Assembly: GCA_024291935.2 (NCBI GenBank)
Contig: CM044311.1
Span: 28,710,001-28,774,000, forward strand
Source of the DNA: Okapia johnstoni
Lineage: Eukaryota > Chordata > Mammalia > Artiodactyla > Giraffidae
Direction: 5' to 3'
DNA: 64,000 bases
Numbering within the stretch: the stretch's first letter is position 1; every line of letters starts with the position of its first letter. The translations under genes and the position numbers were made by a program. Below, piece by piece: positions 44,013-53,722 of the stretch. Below the pieces are notes generated by a model, which was not told the DNA's origin, ran no database searches, and saw only the letters and a program-made list of their open reading frames with translations.

Positions 44013-44022
44013 TATTCTTGGT

Positions 44023-44489
44023 ATATCATGTATATTATCTCTCAGAATTATTACATGCTGTATCTCAAGATTTCCTCTCTTAAAATTGCTCTTCCATTTT
44101 TATAAAGCAGATACAACATTCAAAGACATCTTTGAAAATAGACTTAATCATTACTCAGGAAGTGTTTTTTGGAATGGCTTTATTATCTTATTTTTCATGT
44201 CACAGAAACAATCATCTATTGCTCTCAATTGCATTATTCATATCAGAAACCTCATCAAATTTTCACATTTGAAAATTATCAGCAATAAATTAACCACAGC
44301 CATCAATTCTCTGTCATCTTTAGGTGGTATTTATTTTATTCTAATGCATTCATGGGGACTTTGCTATAAAAAAAAAAACAGGGAAGAGCTTGTGTCTTCA
44401 ACAAAAGAGAGTTTCAGAGCCTCAAGGAAAAGACCTGCACTTCAAAGTGTTCACATATCAAGGCTGATCTTACATTTTTTTATAGCAAG
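44023..44489. other. Single-copy DNA
   Basis: A 151-codon plus frame at 44086-44541 has no recognisable domain and ends inside the hAT fossil, so it is not called a gene. Confidence 0.35.
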
Positions 44490-44710
44490 ATCAGTGATCT
44501 ATGACCTGCTGGCCAAAAATACCCACTGCTTGTTTTTGTAAATAAAATTTTATTGAAACATAGTCATGCACAGTTATTTACATGTTCCCTCTGGCCGATT
44601 TCATGCTACAACCGTGGAGCTGAACAGTTGCAACAGAGAACATCTGGTTTGCAAATCTTAAAATATTTACCATCTGAGATCTTACAGAAAAAGTTTGCTC
44701 TCAGAATCTA
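44490..44710 (-). mobile_element. hAT-Charlie-type DNA transposon fossil
   Basis: 'tgtttttgtaaataaaattttattgaaac', 'cagttatttacatgttccctctggc', 'ttcatgctacaaccgtgg', 'gttgcaacagagaac', 'aaaatatttaccatctgag' and 'acagaaaaagtttgc' are collinear with a common mammalian non-autonomous hAT repeat. Exact subfamily (MER58/MER1-like) not assigned. Confidence 0.7.
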
Positions 44711-45532
44711 CCAGAGGACTGCTCTGGATTTTCACAGTTGTTTTTAGTTGAAAAGTAGATGGCTTCATGAAACTGGTAGCCCAAGATCCAATATATCAAC
44801 AATTAATTAAATAGATAAAGATGAACCAATATGGAATTTTTATTGTAGTGATTTTTTTAGAATATTGTTGCTTTATTTTTCTATTTTCTGGGTAGATAAA
44901 GAAGTCCATTCTTTTCTAAAGCTATTTGTAACCCACAACAATTTGGTAAATGCTGTTTTTATAAACTAAAATGAAACATTTTTAAATGATTGTTGATTCT
45001 CACTTACTTTCTAGAATTCCAAAGCTCTGAAGTGTCTTCACTTTTGATAGTAATATAGTTACATGTCTAGGTTCAATAAGACTTTGCCCTTTATTTTACC
45101 AGATTATAATTGCATAAGCCAACTTTGTAACAAATGCATTGCCATTTAAAAAAATAACGTAGTTTAATCCTGTACGACAAGTCACTTTTCAGAGGTTGAT
45201 TTTACTATAGAACCCATGACTACAAAATTCTCCCAGGAATATTGGCTCACAAAGTTCTGGTCTTATAGGTGATATGATGGACTCTTCCTTACAGGGCAGG
45301 TGCCTTAAAAATTTGGAGACCTTCAGAATAGAAGAATTCACTCAACTTTATAAGGTACTGTTTTTTGATACTGTGCAGCTGTAGATTTGCAAAATAATCT
45401 CAGAGGTTCATTAACATTCTTGCTGCACCTATGTAAATCATCAGGTCAAAAATAGTAGGACCAGTCTTTTTTGTGATCAAGAATAATCCTTTGAGATTAT
45501 TATGATCTTAAAGTGGAAGAAGAATGGAGACT
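44711..45532. other. AT-rich single-copy DNA
   Basis: No feature recognised. Confidence 0.4.
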
Positions 45533-46262
45533 GTATTAATGTCTTATTGCTTCTGTAAAAATACTATCATAAACTTAGTGGCTTAAAATAACACAAATTT
45601 ATTATCCTGTAGTTCTAAGATCGAAAGTCAGAAATGGGTCTCACAAGGCTAAAAGCAAGATGTCAACAGACTGCCTTTCTACTGGATGTCCTGGGGAGAC
45701 TCTGTTTCTTTCCCTTTTCCAGCTTCTAGAGGCCTTCTTTGGGTCTCTAGAGCTACCTTCCCTGGTAGCTCAGAGGTAAAGTATCCACCTGTAATGTAGG
45801 AGACATGAGTTAAATCCCTGGGTCTGGAAGATCCCCTGGAGAAAGAAGTGGCAACTCACTCCAGTATTCTTGCCTGAGATTCCCATGGATGGAGGAACCT
45901 GGCAGGCTATAGTCCAAGGGATCACAAAAAGTCAGGCGTGACTGAGCAACCAAACAACAACAACCAGAGGCCTTTTTCATTTGTTAGCTCATGGCCTCCT
46001 TCTATCATTTTTAGAGCCAACAACTGCATCGATTGGGCCTCTGCTTCCATCATCACATCTCCTTCTCTGATTCAGATTCTCCTACCTCTCTCTTTTATTA
46101 TAAAGATTCTTGTGTTTACATTGAACCTACTGGTATAATCCAGGACAATCTCCCAATCTCAAGGTCGACATCGTAGTCATATCTGCATAATATCCTTTAC
46201 CATGCAAAGTAACATATTCATTAGCTCTGGGGAGTAGGGACCATTATTCTGCCTACCATAGA
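45533..46262 (-). mobile_element. MLT1-like solo LTR, interrupted
   Basis: Antisense LTR: 'aaacttagtggcttaaaataac', 'aaagtcagaaatgggtctcac', 'ttttccagcttctagaggcc', then after the SINE 'gttagctcatggcctccttc', 'ccatcatcacatctccttctctg', 'aatccaggacaatctcccaatctc', 'accattattctgcctacca'. The best preserved LTR of this type in the window. Confidence 0.75.
45740..45965 (+). mobile_element. Bov-tA SINE
   Basis: Plus-strand copy with (caa)n tail. Flanked by agaggccttctt (45728-45739) and agaggccttttt (45966-45977), a 12-bp duplication with one mismatch, inside the LTR. Confidence 0.92.
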
Positions 46263-46469
46263 GACTATAGGAAAAAGTATGAAAGACTGAAATGGGCTGA
46301 AAACTAAGTGTTGCCTAAACACATTCCTTCAGGTCACCCGATTCTATAGCATTTCTGTAGGTTTCATAGTTTCATTGAGTTTTAATAACTCTGTAAATTG
46401 CAGATAACTGCTACCAACAAGAAGGCTGTTGAATATAGACATTTGTCTACTGAAAATAAAATTGATTCC

Positions 46470-46517
46470 CTACCATCATCACCATCACCACCACCACCAC
46501 ACCAGTACCACCACATC
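46470..46517. repeat. (ATC/ACC)n imperfect microsatellite
   Basis: Impure run of catcac and caccac units. Confidence 0.85.
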
Positions 46518-47029
46518 CTCAGTGGAATAAACGAGTTTTGTAAATACATTTCAGAATCAATTACTTCCTAAAAAGTTTAGTTCTTTGCAATCTCCTTTTA
46601 ACTATGGACCTTTCAACTCTAGAACTTACCTAATAGATATTGAAATTGATTATAATATGGCATATATTATAATAGGAAAGTACTGATATGAGAGTAGATA
46701 GATTAATAGAAAATCCTATATGGACAAAAACAGATGCCTAAATATATTAAAATTTAACATTTGCTGAAGATGATGTCATAAATTAGTTTGGAAGGAGAGA
46801 TTTCAGAAGAGATAAGTAGAAATTGGCAAAATTTTGGGGTACATTTTCATACACTATGTCAAAGTATATTCAAAGTATACTGTGTCAAAGTAAATTCAAG
46901 TGGTTTAAATAATTAAATATAAAATAAAACCCAGAAAAGTTGGCAAATACAAGGGAAAATTGTCCAGAGATTAAATTTTATAAAGTATAACACAAATTAC
47001 AGTTTTATAGAAAAACAAGAAATAACACA
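46518..47029. other. AT-rich DNA with a local duplication
   Basis: The phrase tgtcaaagta(a/t)attcaa is repeated near 46857 and 46884. Nothing else recognised. Confidence 0.4.
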
Positions 47030-47321
47030 TTTTAGCCAGGACATGGGAAAAAGGCAAATCTTGTACACTATTGGTGGGAATTTAAATTGGTGCAGCCACT
47101 ATGGAAAACATTGTGTAGTTTCCTCAATTTTTTTTTAAAAAAAGAACTACTATATTATCCAGCAATTATGTCTCTGGTTATTCTGAAGAAAACAAAAACA
47201 TTAAGTCAAAAGATATATGTACCCCTGTGCTCCCTGCAGCACTATTTGTAACAGCCAAGATATAGAAATAACCTAAGTGTCCACTGATGGATCAATGAAT
47301 AAAGAAGATGTGGTATGTATA
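47030..47321 (+). mobile_element. L1 ORF2 3' fragment
   Basis: Sense L1: 'ttggtgggaatttaaattggtgcagccac', 'ggaaaacattgtgtagtttcc', 'gcagcactatttgtaacagccaag', 'ctaagtgtccactgatggatc', 'aagaagatgtggtatgta'. It breaks off where the Bov cluster begins. Confidence 0.8.
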
Positions 47322-47556
47322 TTTGTTGTTCAGCCACTAAGTCATGTCGGAGTCTTTGTGACCCCATGGACTGCAGCTTGCCAGGCTCCTCTGTCTATCT
47401 CCTGGAGTCTGTCCAAATTCATGTCCATTGAGTTGGTGATTCTATCTAACCATCTCATCCTCTGCCACCCCCTTCTGCTTTTGTCTTCAGTCTTTCCCAG
47501 CATGAGGGTCTTTTCCAATGAGTTGGCTCTTCGCATCAGGTGACCAAATCACTGGA
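47322..47556 (-). mobile_element. BovB 3' end
   Basis: Minus-strand tail with an internal deletion (from 'ctcctctgtctatctcctgg'), ending in the 'gcatcaggtgaccaaatcac' section. First unit of a Bov tail cluster. Confidence 0.9.
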
Positions 47557-47565
47557 ATTTATACA

Positions 47566-47679
47566 TATAGCATCTCTGACTCAATATACATGATTTTGAG
47601 CAAACTGTAGGAGATAGTGAAGGATGGGGAGGCCTGCTGTGCTACAGGGGTTGCAAAGAGTTGGACACAACTTAGAGAC
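47566..47679 (+). mobile_element. BovB 3' tail
   Basis: Sense tail from 'catctctgactcaat' to 'ttagagacc', missing 'agtccatgg' after 'gtgctac'. Opposite in direction to its left neighbour. Confidence 0.85.
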
Positions 47680-47691
47680 CAAATATATCTA

Positions 47692-47855
47692 CCTATATAT
47701 TAATATATAGAGGACGAGATGGTTGGATGGCATCCCTGACTCAATGGACATGAGTTTGAGCAGGCTCTGGGAGATGGTGAAGGATAGGGAAGCCTGGTGT
47801 GCTGCAGTCCATGGAGTCGCAAAGAGTCAGACATGACTGAGCAATTGAAATACAG
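47692..47855 (+). mobile_element. BovB 3' tail
   Basis: Sense tail from about 47711 ('gacgagatggttggatgg') to 'gactgagcaattg'. Flanked by a perfect 12-bp word, caaatatatcta, at 47680-47691 and 47856-47867. Confidence 0.9.
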
Positions 47856-47870
47856 CAAATATATCTAATA

Positions 47871-48091
47871 TGGGATTTCCCAGGTGGCTCAGATGGTAGA
47901 GTCTGCCTGTAATGCGGTCAACCTATGTTCAATCCCTGAATGCAGAAGATCCCCTGGAGAAGGGAATGGCAACCCACTCCAGTATTCTTGCCTGGAGAAT
48001 CCCATGGATGCAGGAGCCTGGTGGGCTACAGTCGGTGGGGTCTCAAAGAGTCAGACATGACTGAACAACTTCACTTTCATTTTTACTTTCA
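47871..48091 (+). mobile_element. Bov-tA SINE
   Basis: Complete plus-strand copy from 'gggatttcccaggtggctc' to the 'ttcactttcatttttac' linker-like tail. Confidence 0.9.
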
Positions 48092-48292
48092 GGTAGTTCA
48101 GTGGTAGAAGAATTATCCGCCCGATGCAGAAATGCAGGTTTGATCCCTGGTCAAGAAGATTTCCCTGGGGATAGAAATGGCAACCCACTCCAGTACTCTT
48201 GCCTGAAAAATGCCATGGACAAAGGAGCCTAGTGGCCTATGGTCCTTGGGATCATAAAAGAGTTGCATGTGACTTTGTGACTAAACAACAAG
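48092..48292 (+). mobile_element. Bov-tA SINE, head-to-tail with the previous
   Basis: Starts directly at 'aggtagttcagtggtag' where the previous tail ends and finishes 'gactttgtgactaaac'. The initial 'gggcttccc' is missing, as expected when one SINE is fused to another in a dimer. Confidence 0.88.
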
Positions 48293-48830
48293 TTGGCAAT
48301 CATATGGCAAAATATTCATTTCTCACAGTGGGTATATAAATTATTACAATATTTCTAAATATAATTCAGCAATATTTATCAAGGGCCTTAATAATTATTG
48401 TCATGAGTTTGAGAAAACTACAAGAGCAAACCCATGAGTTGAGCAAACTCTGGGAAATAGTGAAGGACAGGGAAGCCTGGTATGCTGCAGTCCATGGGGT
48501 TGCAAAGAGTCAGACATGATTTAGGGACTGAACAACAATCAAGAGCCTTAAAGTGTTCGCAAAAGTCCTTTGAAACTTCACTTCTGGGAATCTCAAGTTT
48601 TTGAAGAAGAGCAAAAAAGCTTAAAAAAGTAAATGTCCAGATTGAAGGATAACTGCATAAAATATTATGTTACCATTGAATATTGCCTCCTTTCAGCTTG
48701 TAATATTGTGTGTATCTATTTCCAACTCTGCATTTTGTGGCATCATATTGATATACTGAAATCAGTTACAATGGGAGTATTCACTCCTAATAAATTTGAA
48801 AATGCTAATATAAGGACCTTTCCCCCCATA
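48293..48830 (+). mobile_element. Old L1 3' fragment, interrupted
   Basis: 'aatataattcagcaatattta' and, after the BovB tail, 'acttcacttctgggaatctc' and 'accattgaatattg' suggest a sense old-L1 ORF2 3' segment. Weakly supported. Confidence 0.35.
48391..48537 (+). mobile_element. BovB 3' tail
   Basis: Sense tail with (caa)-type end. Flanked by atcaagggcctta (48378-48390) and atcaagagcctta (48538-48550), a 13-bp duplication with one mismatch. Confidence 0.92.
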
Positions 48831-49489
48831 GAAATCCAGTTGTTAACTACTCTTCACCATATTACCAATTATGACTGGCATAAGACCTTGGAATAATAGT
48901 CTAATTTTCTTTTTTTGCAAATCAGCATACAATAACCTGTTCAAGTTCTCACAGTGAATTAATAGCAAATTAGTACTATAATCTTGTCCTCTGAATCTTA
49001 GGCCAAGAGCTTTTAACTTTAACACTTTGTCAGGGAAATTATCTGCTGCTTGTTTTAAATCCCCAAGCTCTTGACCTATCTATCAAGTTCAGGATGAAGC
49101 CACAGGTGAAAGGATGCCTATCTGATCAATTCTGTCAATATTTACTGTCAAATAAAGCAGGAATTAATCACAATTGTCTATTTATACTGGGAAAACTTGC
49201 TTTAGATTGGTCCTGGCACAGAACATCCATATTAGTTTACCTGTTTCCTATAGGTATCTAGGAAAACATCTTATGAGTCAGTGTGGTTGTCATATTGATA
49301 GCTGTAATCTAATAGGAATTCACAATTCAACTTACAGGATATCTTTGTGATGGAAACACATCAAGTCCCATTTTCCTGAAATCTCCACAGTTGTCATTCC
49401 CAGTACACACTAAAAAAGAGACAGAATTTCCATCCATCCATCCGACAATAATTTGTTGAGGACCTACATTTTACCCTACATTGGATGGT
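48831..49489. other. AT-rich single-copy DNA
   Basis: No feature recognised. Confidence 0.4.
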
Positions 49490-49692
49490 CTTCCCTCAGG
49501 CTTTTCAGACGGTAAAGAATCTGTTTGCAATGTGGGAGACCTGGGTTCGATCCCTGGGTTGGGAAGATCCCCTGGAGAAGGGAATGGCAACCCATTCCAG
49601 TATTCTTGCCTGCAGAATTCCATGGAGAGAGGAGCCTGATAGGCTCCAGTCCATGGGGTCACAAAGAGTCAGATGCGAGTGAGAAGTTAACA
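49490..49692 (+). mobile_element. Bov-tA SINE
   Basis: Complete plus-strand copy from 'tcttccctcaggcttttcag' to 'gcgagtgagaagttaac'. Little diverged. Confidence 0.9.
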
Positions 49693-49916
49693 CTTCCCCT
49701 TCCTACAGTGTATCTGACCCAGGGCATGTGTGATTTCAGAACTCCAGTCCCTTTTCTATTTTCTGCTAATGATTTCTTACAGGATGTTGACTCTGTCTTG
49801 TATTTTAAAGAACTGTAATTCTTCCTGCGTGCAGCTGCATCTTAGTTGGGAAAGAATCTCTCTTCTTTCTGATCACCATTATAATCCCTTCCAATCTCTC
49901 TAGATGCTACCAGGGA

Positions 49917-49995
49917 TTGTCGTTTTCATGGTTCAGTTGCTAAGTCATGCCTGACTCTTTGCAACCCCAAGGACTGCAGCACACTAGGCTTCTCT
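49917..49995 (-). mobile_element. BovB 3' tail, 79 bp
   Basis: Very short tail with 'cagttgctaagtcatgcc' and 'ggactgcagcacactagg'. Perfect 11-bp duplication, gctaccaggga, at 49906-49916 and 49996-50006. Confidence 0.92.
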
Positions 49996-50004
49996 GCTAC
50001 CAGG

Positions 50005-50006
<2 letters not shown>

Positions 50007-50072
<66 letters not shown>

Positions 50073-50098
50073 TTGTTTGTTTGTTTGTTTGTTTGTTT
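50007..50098. repeat. (TA)31 and (TTTG)n compound microsatellite
   Basis: A perfect TA run at about 50007-50069 passes directly into six to seven TTTG units (50070-50098). It begins at the right duplication of the BovB tail. The TA part could extrude a cruciform and should be highly variable in length. Confidence 0.97.
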
Positions 50099-50342
50099 CA
50101 ATATTTCTATTATTCTCAGTAACAATCTTGGCCAAAAAGGGAATTGAATTTCTGGACTCTTCTTCAAGGCTCTGTGATTTGGAGATTTACCTTCTATCAA
50201 GTTTCACCATTAAAAACTGAAGTGTACACAAAAGTAACATTTTTGTTGCTGCTCTTAAGACTCAGTTTTCCAGGTGTTTCCCCAGTGCTGATCCGATAGA
50301 CCTGGCATTGGACAAGGATGACACCTTTTGTAAGGCTACCAT

Positions 50343-51884
50343 GATGGTGTGATCACTCACCTAGAGCCAGGCATCCTGGAATGTGAAGTCAGGTGGGCCT
50401 TAGGAAGCATCCCTATGAACAAAGCTAGTGGAGGTGATGGAATTCCAGTTGAGCTATTGCAAATCCTCAAAGATGATGCTGTGAAAGTGCTGCACTCAAT
50501 ATGCCAGCAAATCTGGAAAACTCAGCAGTGGCCACAGGACTGGAAATGGTCAGTGTTCATTCCAATACCAAAGAAAGGCAATTTCAAAGAATGCTCAAAC
50601 TACCACACAATTGCGCTCATCTCACATGCTAGTAAAGTAATGCTCAAAATTCTCCAAGTGAGGTTTCAACAGTACTTGAACCGTGAACTTCCAGATGTTC
50701 AAGCTGGATTTAGAAAAGGCAGAGGAACCAGAGATCAAATTGCCAACATCTGTTGGATAATCAAAAAAGCAAGAGAGTTCCAGAAAAACATCACTTTTGC
50801 TTTATTGACTATGACAAAGCCTTTGGCTGTGTGTATCACAACAAACTCTGGAAAATTCTGAAAGAGAAGGTAATACCAGACCACCTGACCTGCCTCCTGA
50901 GAAATCTGTATGCAGGTCAAGAAGCAACAGTTAGAACCAGACATGAAACAACAGACCTGTTCCAAATCGGGAAAAGAGTACGTGAAGGCTGTATATTGTC
51001 ACCCTGCTTATTTAACTTATATGCAGAGTACATCATGAGAAACCCTGGGCTGGATGAAGCACATGCTGGAATCAAGATTTCTGGGAGAAATATCAATACC
51101 CTCAGATATACAGATGACACCACACTTATGGCAGAAAGTAAGAAGACCTAAAGAGTTTCTTGATGAAAGTGAAAGAGGAGAGTGAAAAAGTTGGCTTAAA
51201 ACTCAACATTCAGAAAAGTAAGATCATGGCATCTTGTCCCATCACTTCATGGCAAATAGATAGGGAAACAACGGAAACACTGAGAGACTTTATTTTTTTG
51301 AGCTCCAAAATCACTGCAGATGGTGACTGCAGTCATGAAATTAAAAGATGCTTGGTCCTTCGAAGAAAAGCTATGACCAAACTAGACAGCATACTAAAAA
51401 GCAAAGACATTACTTTACCAGTAAATGTCCCTCTAGTCAAACCTAAGGTTTTTCCAGTAGTCATGTATGGATGTGAGAGTTGGACTATAAAGAAAGCTGA
51501 GTGCCGAAGAACCGATGCTTCTGAACCATGACGTTGGAGAAACTCTTGAGTCCCTTGGACTGCTAGGAGATCCAACCAGTCAATCCTAAAAGAAATCAGT
51601 CCTGAATATTCATTGGAAGGACTGATGCTGAAGCTGAAACTCCAATACTTTGGCCACCTAATGCAAAGAACCAACTCATTGGAAAAGACCCTGATGTGGG
51701 GAAAGATTGAAGGCAGGAGGCGAAGGGGATGCCAGAGGATGAGATGGTTGGATGGCATCACCGACACGATGGTCATGAGTTTGAACAGGCTCAGGGAGTT
51801 GGTGATGGACAGGGAAACCTGGAGTGCCGCAGTCCATGGGGTCACAGGGAGTTGGACACAAGTGAGCAACTGAACTGAAGCCCT
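50343..51884 (+). mobile_element. BovB LINE, 5'-truncated, 1.54 kb
   Basis: Sense copy starting at 'gatggtgtgatcactcacc', within a few bases of the start of the copy at 36331, and ending 'gagcaactgaactgaag'. More diverged than the 31750/36331 pair. Confidence 0.96.
50349..51873 (+). pseudogene. BovB ORF2 (RT and C-terminus), broken
   Basis: The first 142 or so codons carry 'GILECEVRWAL', 'CQQIWKTQQWPQDWK', 'GFRKGRGTRDQIANICW' and 'KKAREFQKN'. A frame shift near 50790 moves the motif-A block ('FIDYDKAFGCVYHNKLWKIL') to another frame. That block continues through 'GCILSPCLFNLYAE' to YTDD (51107-51118) and stops at 51149 after small deletions. The C-terminal part has 'VVMYGCESWTIKKAECRR' and then '[11 protein letters not shown]' in other frames. 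Thr in the catalytic YxDD box and Asp-to-Gly in motif A are decay changes not seen in the other copies. Confidence 0.92.
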
Positions 51885-52631
51885 ACAGGTGATTCTGACA
51901 AAGGTGGTCAACGATTTACTCCTTAGGAAACTCTGCCTTTTAGGGACTCCACAGTAGATGGTTCCAAGACGGACCAGCAGAGAGCTCACACAAAAAGAGA
52001 AGTCTGAGTTACCATCAAGTGAACCAGATATTTAGAACTTCCATCACTTCTTTTTATACCAAGTCTCAGTGTAGAAAGGATGAAGTGCATACACAAATGG
52101 AAGTTTTGACAGTTCGATCTGTAATGTGGAATTAAGATTTGCATGGTTTTCCAATTCCCAGTATATTTAAACTAGAAGTAAAGAAAGAATGACTTGAGAA
52201 AAGAAGTCTTTGAAATAATAAAAAATGACTTTCCTAGTTGTCTTTCATGTTGATTTTCATGTCTATTTCTTATATGTTATTTTATTAGTCTATAATTCTA
52301 ATTAACCTCTAGATTTTCAATTAAGATTGAGTGAAAATAAATACTCATTGCAATGAAAACCTAAAAAACAATAGTTTTAAAAATATTTACTTATAATATA
52401 AATAATATAGACTTTTTCATCTTCAGTAATTTAATACACTTCCACTCTGCTTTATTTAGCTTAGTTAAGTCAATACGTTTTCACCTTGACTCTAATAAGT
52501 ACTTGAAGTCTCTAAGTCCTCAGATAACACTATGATAATAATAATATCAATAAGCATTGAATTTTTATATGAAACATCTGACCTATCTGGTAGATACATG
52601 GACAAAAAGAAATCATAAGACTAAGCTATGC
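51885..52631. other. Single-copy DNA
   Basis: No feature recognised; very AT-rich from 52200. Confidence 0.4.
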
Positions 52632-52910
52632 ATTGTTGTTGTTTAGTTACTAAGTCATGTCTGATTCTTTTATAATTCTGGGGACTGCAATGCTCCAGGC
52701 TCCTCTGCCCATGGGATTTTCCCAGGCGAGAATGTTGGAGCGGATTGCCATTTCCTTCTCCAGGGGATCTTCCTGACCCAGGGATTGAACCTGTACCTCC
52801 TGTTTGGCAGGTGGACTCTCTACTTGGTACAAAGTGAAGTGATAGAAGTTATGAATATCTGGTTCACTTCTGTAGAACACTTCTCTACTCTGAGCCACCA
52901 GGGAAGCCCA
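52632..52910 (-). mobile_element. Bov-tA SINE with a 57-bp internal insertion
   Basis: Ordinary minus-strand Bov-tA up to 'gtggactctctact'. After it come 57 foreign bases (52825-52881), and the head resumes at 'tctctactctgagccaccagg'. The insertion is flanked by the 8-bp word tctctact at 52817-52824 and 52882-52889. Outer flanks aagctatgca and aagttatgga may be the SINE's own duplication. Confidence 0.9.
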
Positions 52911-53112
52911 AAGTTATGGATATTCTTCAGCCATTCAAAAGGTGTCAGCCTTTTAAAAGGTATCAAACTCTTGGTAAAGCTAAATATTCTTATTATTTAT
53001 CTGAAAAATGAAAATGTTAATGAACCAATAAATCTAAATGTTAGAACATATGAAATCACAAAATAAAGTAAGTTGGTAGATTAGGTCACCCATTTTAAAA
53101 ACCCCTTTACAG

Positions 53113-53318
53113 GTGTTTCCCAAATGGCTCAGGGGTAAAGAATCTCCCTACCAACGCAGGAGATGCAGGAGACAGTTTCAATTTCTGGGGTTGGGAAGAT
53201 CTCGATGGGCATGAGTTTGAGCAAGCTCCAGGAGTTGGTGTTGGGCAGGGAAGCCTGGAGTGCTGCAGTCAATGGGGTGGCAGAGTAGGACACAACTGAA
53301 CGACTGAACTGAACTGAC
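53113..53318 (+). mobile_element. Chimera of Bov-tA head and BovB tail
   Basis: 53113-53200 is a plus-strand Bov-tA head ('gtttcccaaatggctcagg', 'gttgggaagat'). Instead of 'cccctggagaagg' it continues at about 53201 with BovB sequence 'ctcgatgggcatgagtttgag' and runs to the terminal 'gaacgactgaactgaactg'. The BovB part reaches about 50-60 bp further upstream than the normal Bov-A body. Confidence 0.85.
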
Positions 53319-53404
53319 TACTGTATCTACGGGCCTCCTACAGGCCGTGGTAGTAACTGCCGCTGTATAAATAGTCCCTGGACAACAGTTAGTCAGGGCC
53401 TTTC

Positions 53405-53515
53405 AGCATTTCTGACAGAAAGCTCCTTGAGGACAGGTATTCCATTTCTAGTACTGTATTGAGCACCTCATAAAAGACAGTCCATAAATATTCAGGAAAT
53501 AATGAGTAAATATAA
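53405..53515 (+). mobile_element. L2 LINE 3' terminus
   Basis: 'gaaagctccttgaggacagg', 'ctagtactgtattgagcacc', 'cataaatattcaggaaataatgag' match the sense L2 3' end. Confidence 0.65.
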
Positions 53516-53625
53516 AGGGGAGTCAACTATAGCATCCCCCAGGGTGTGCTAAAGCCCCAAGTCTTGTTTACTTATTGACTTCAACCAGAGAAAAATTGCT
53601 CTGTATAGTTTCCATTTAAGTAAAC

Positions 53626-53722
53626 AGACATTTATTGAGAGTTTTGGGTTTCCTTAGAATTGCAAAGATAACTAAGACTTGCTCCCTCTCTTGAGGTGTT
53701 TTACAAGCTGGTGTAGTGACTA
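53626..53722 (-). mobile_element. L2 LINE 3' terminus
   Basis: 'agacatttattgagagttttggg' and 'cttgctccctctcttgagg' resemble antisense L2 3' end. It lies about 110 bp from a sense L2 3' end. Confidence 0.45.

Noticed and set aside
44086..44541. 151-codon plus frame as a gene
   Set aside because: No known domain, AT-driven composition, and the end lies in a hAT fossil.
49926..50200. Open frames with long Ile-Tyr repeats
   Set aside because: They are the translation of the (TA)n microsatellite.
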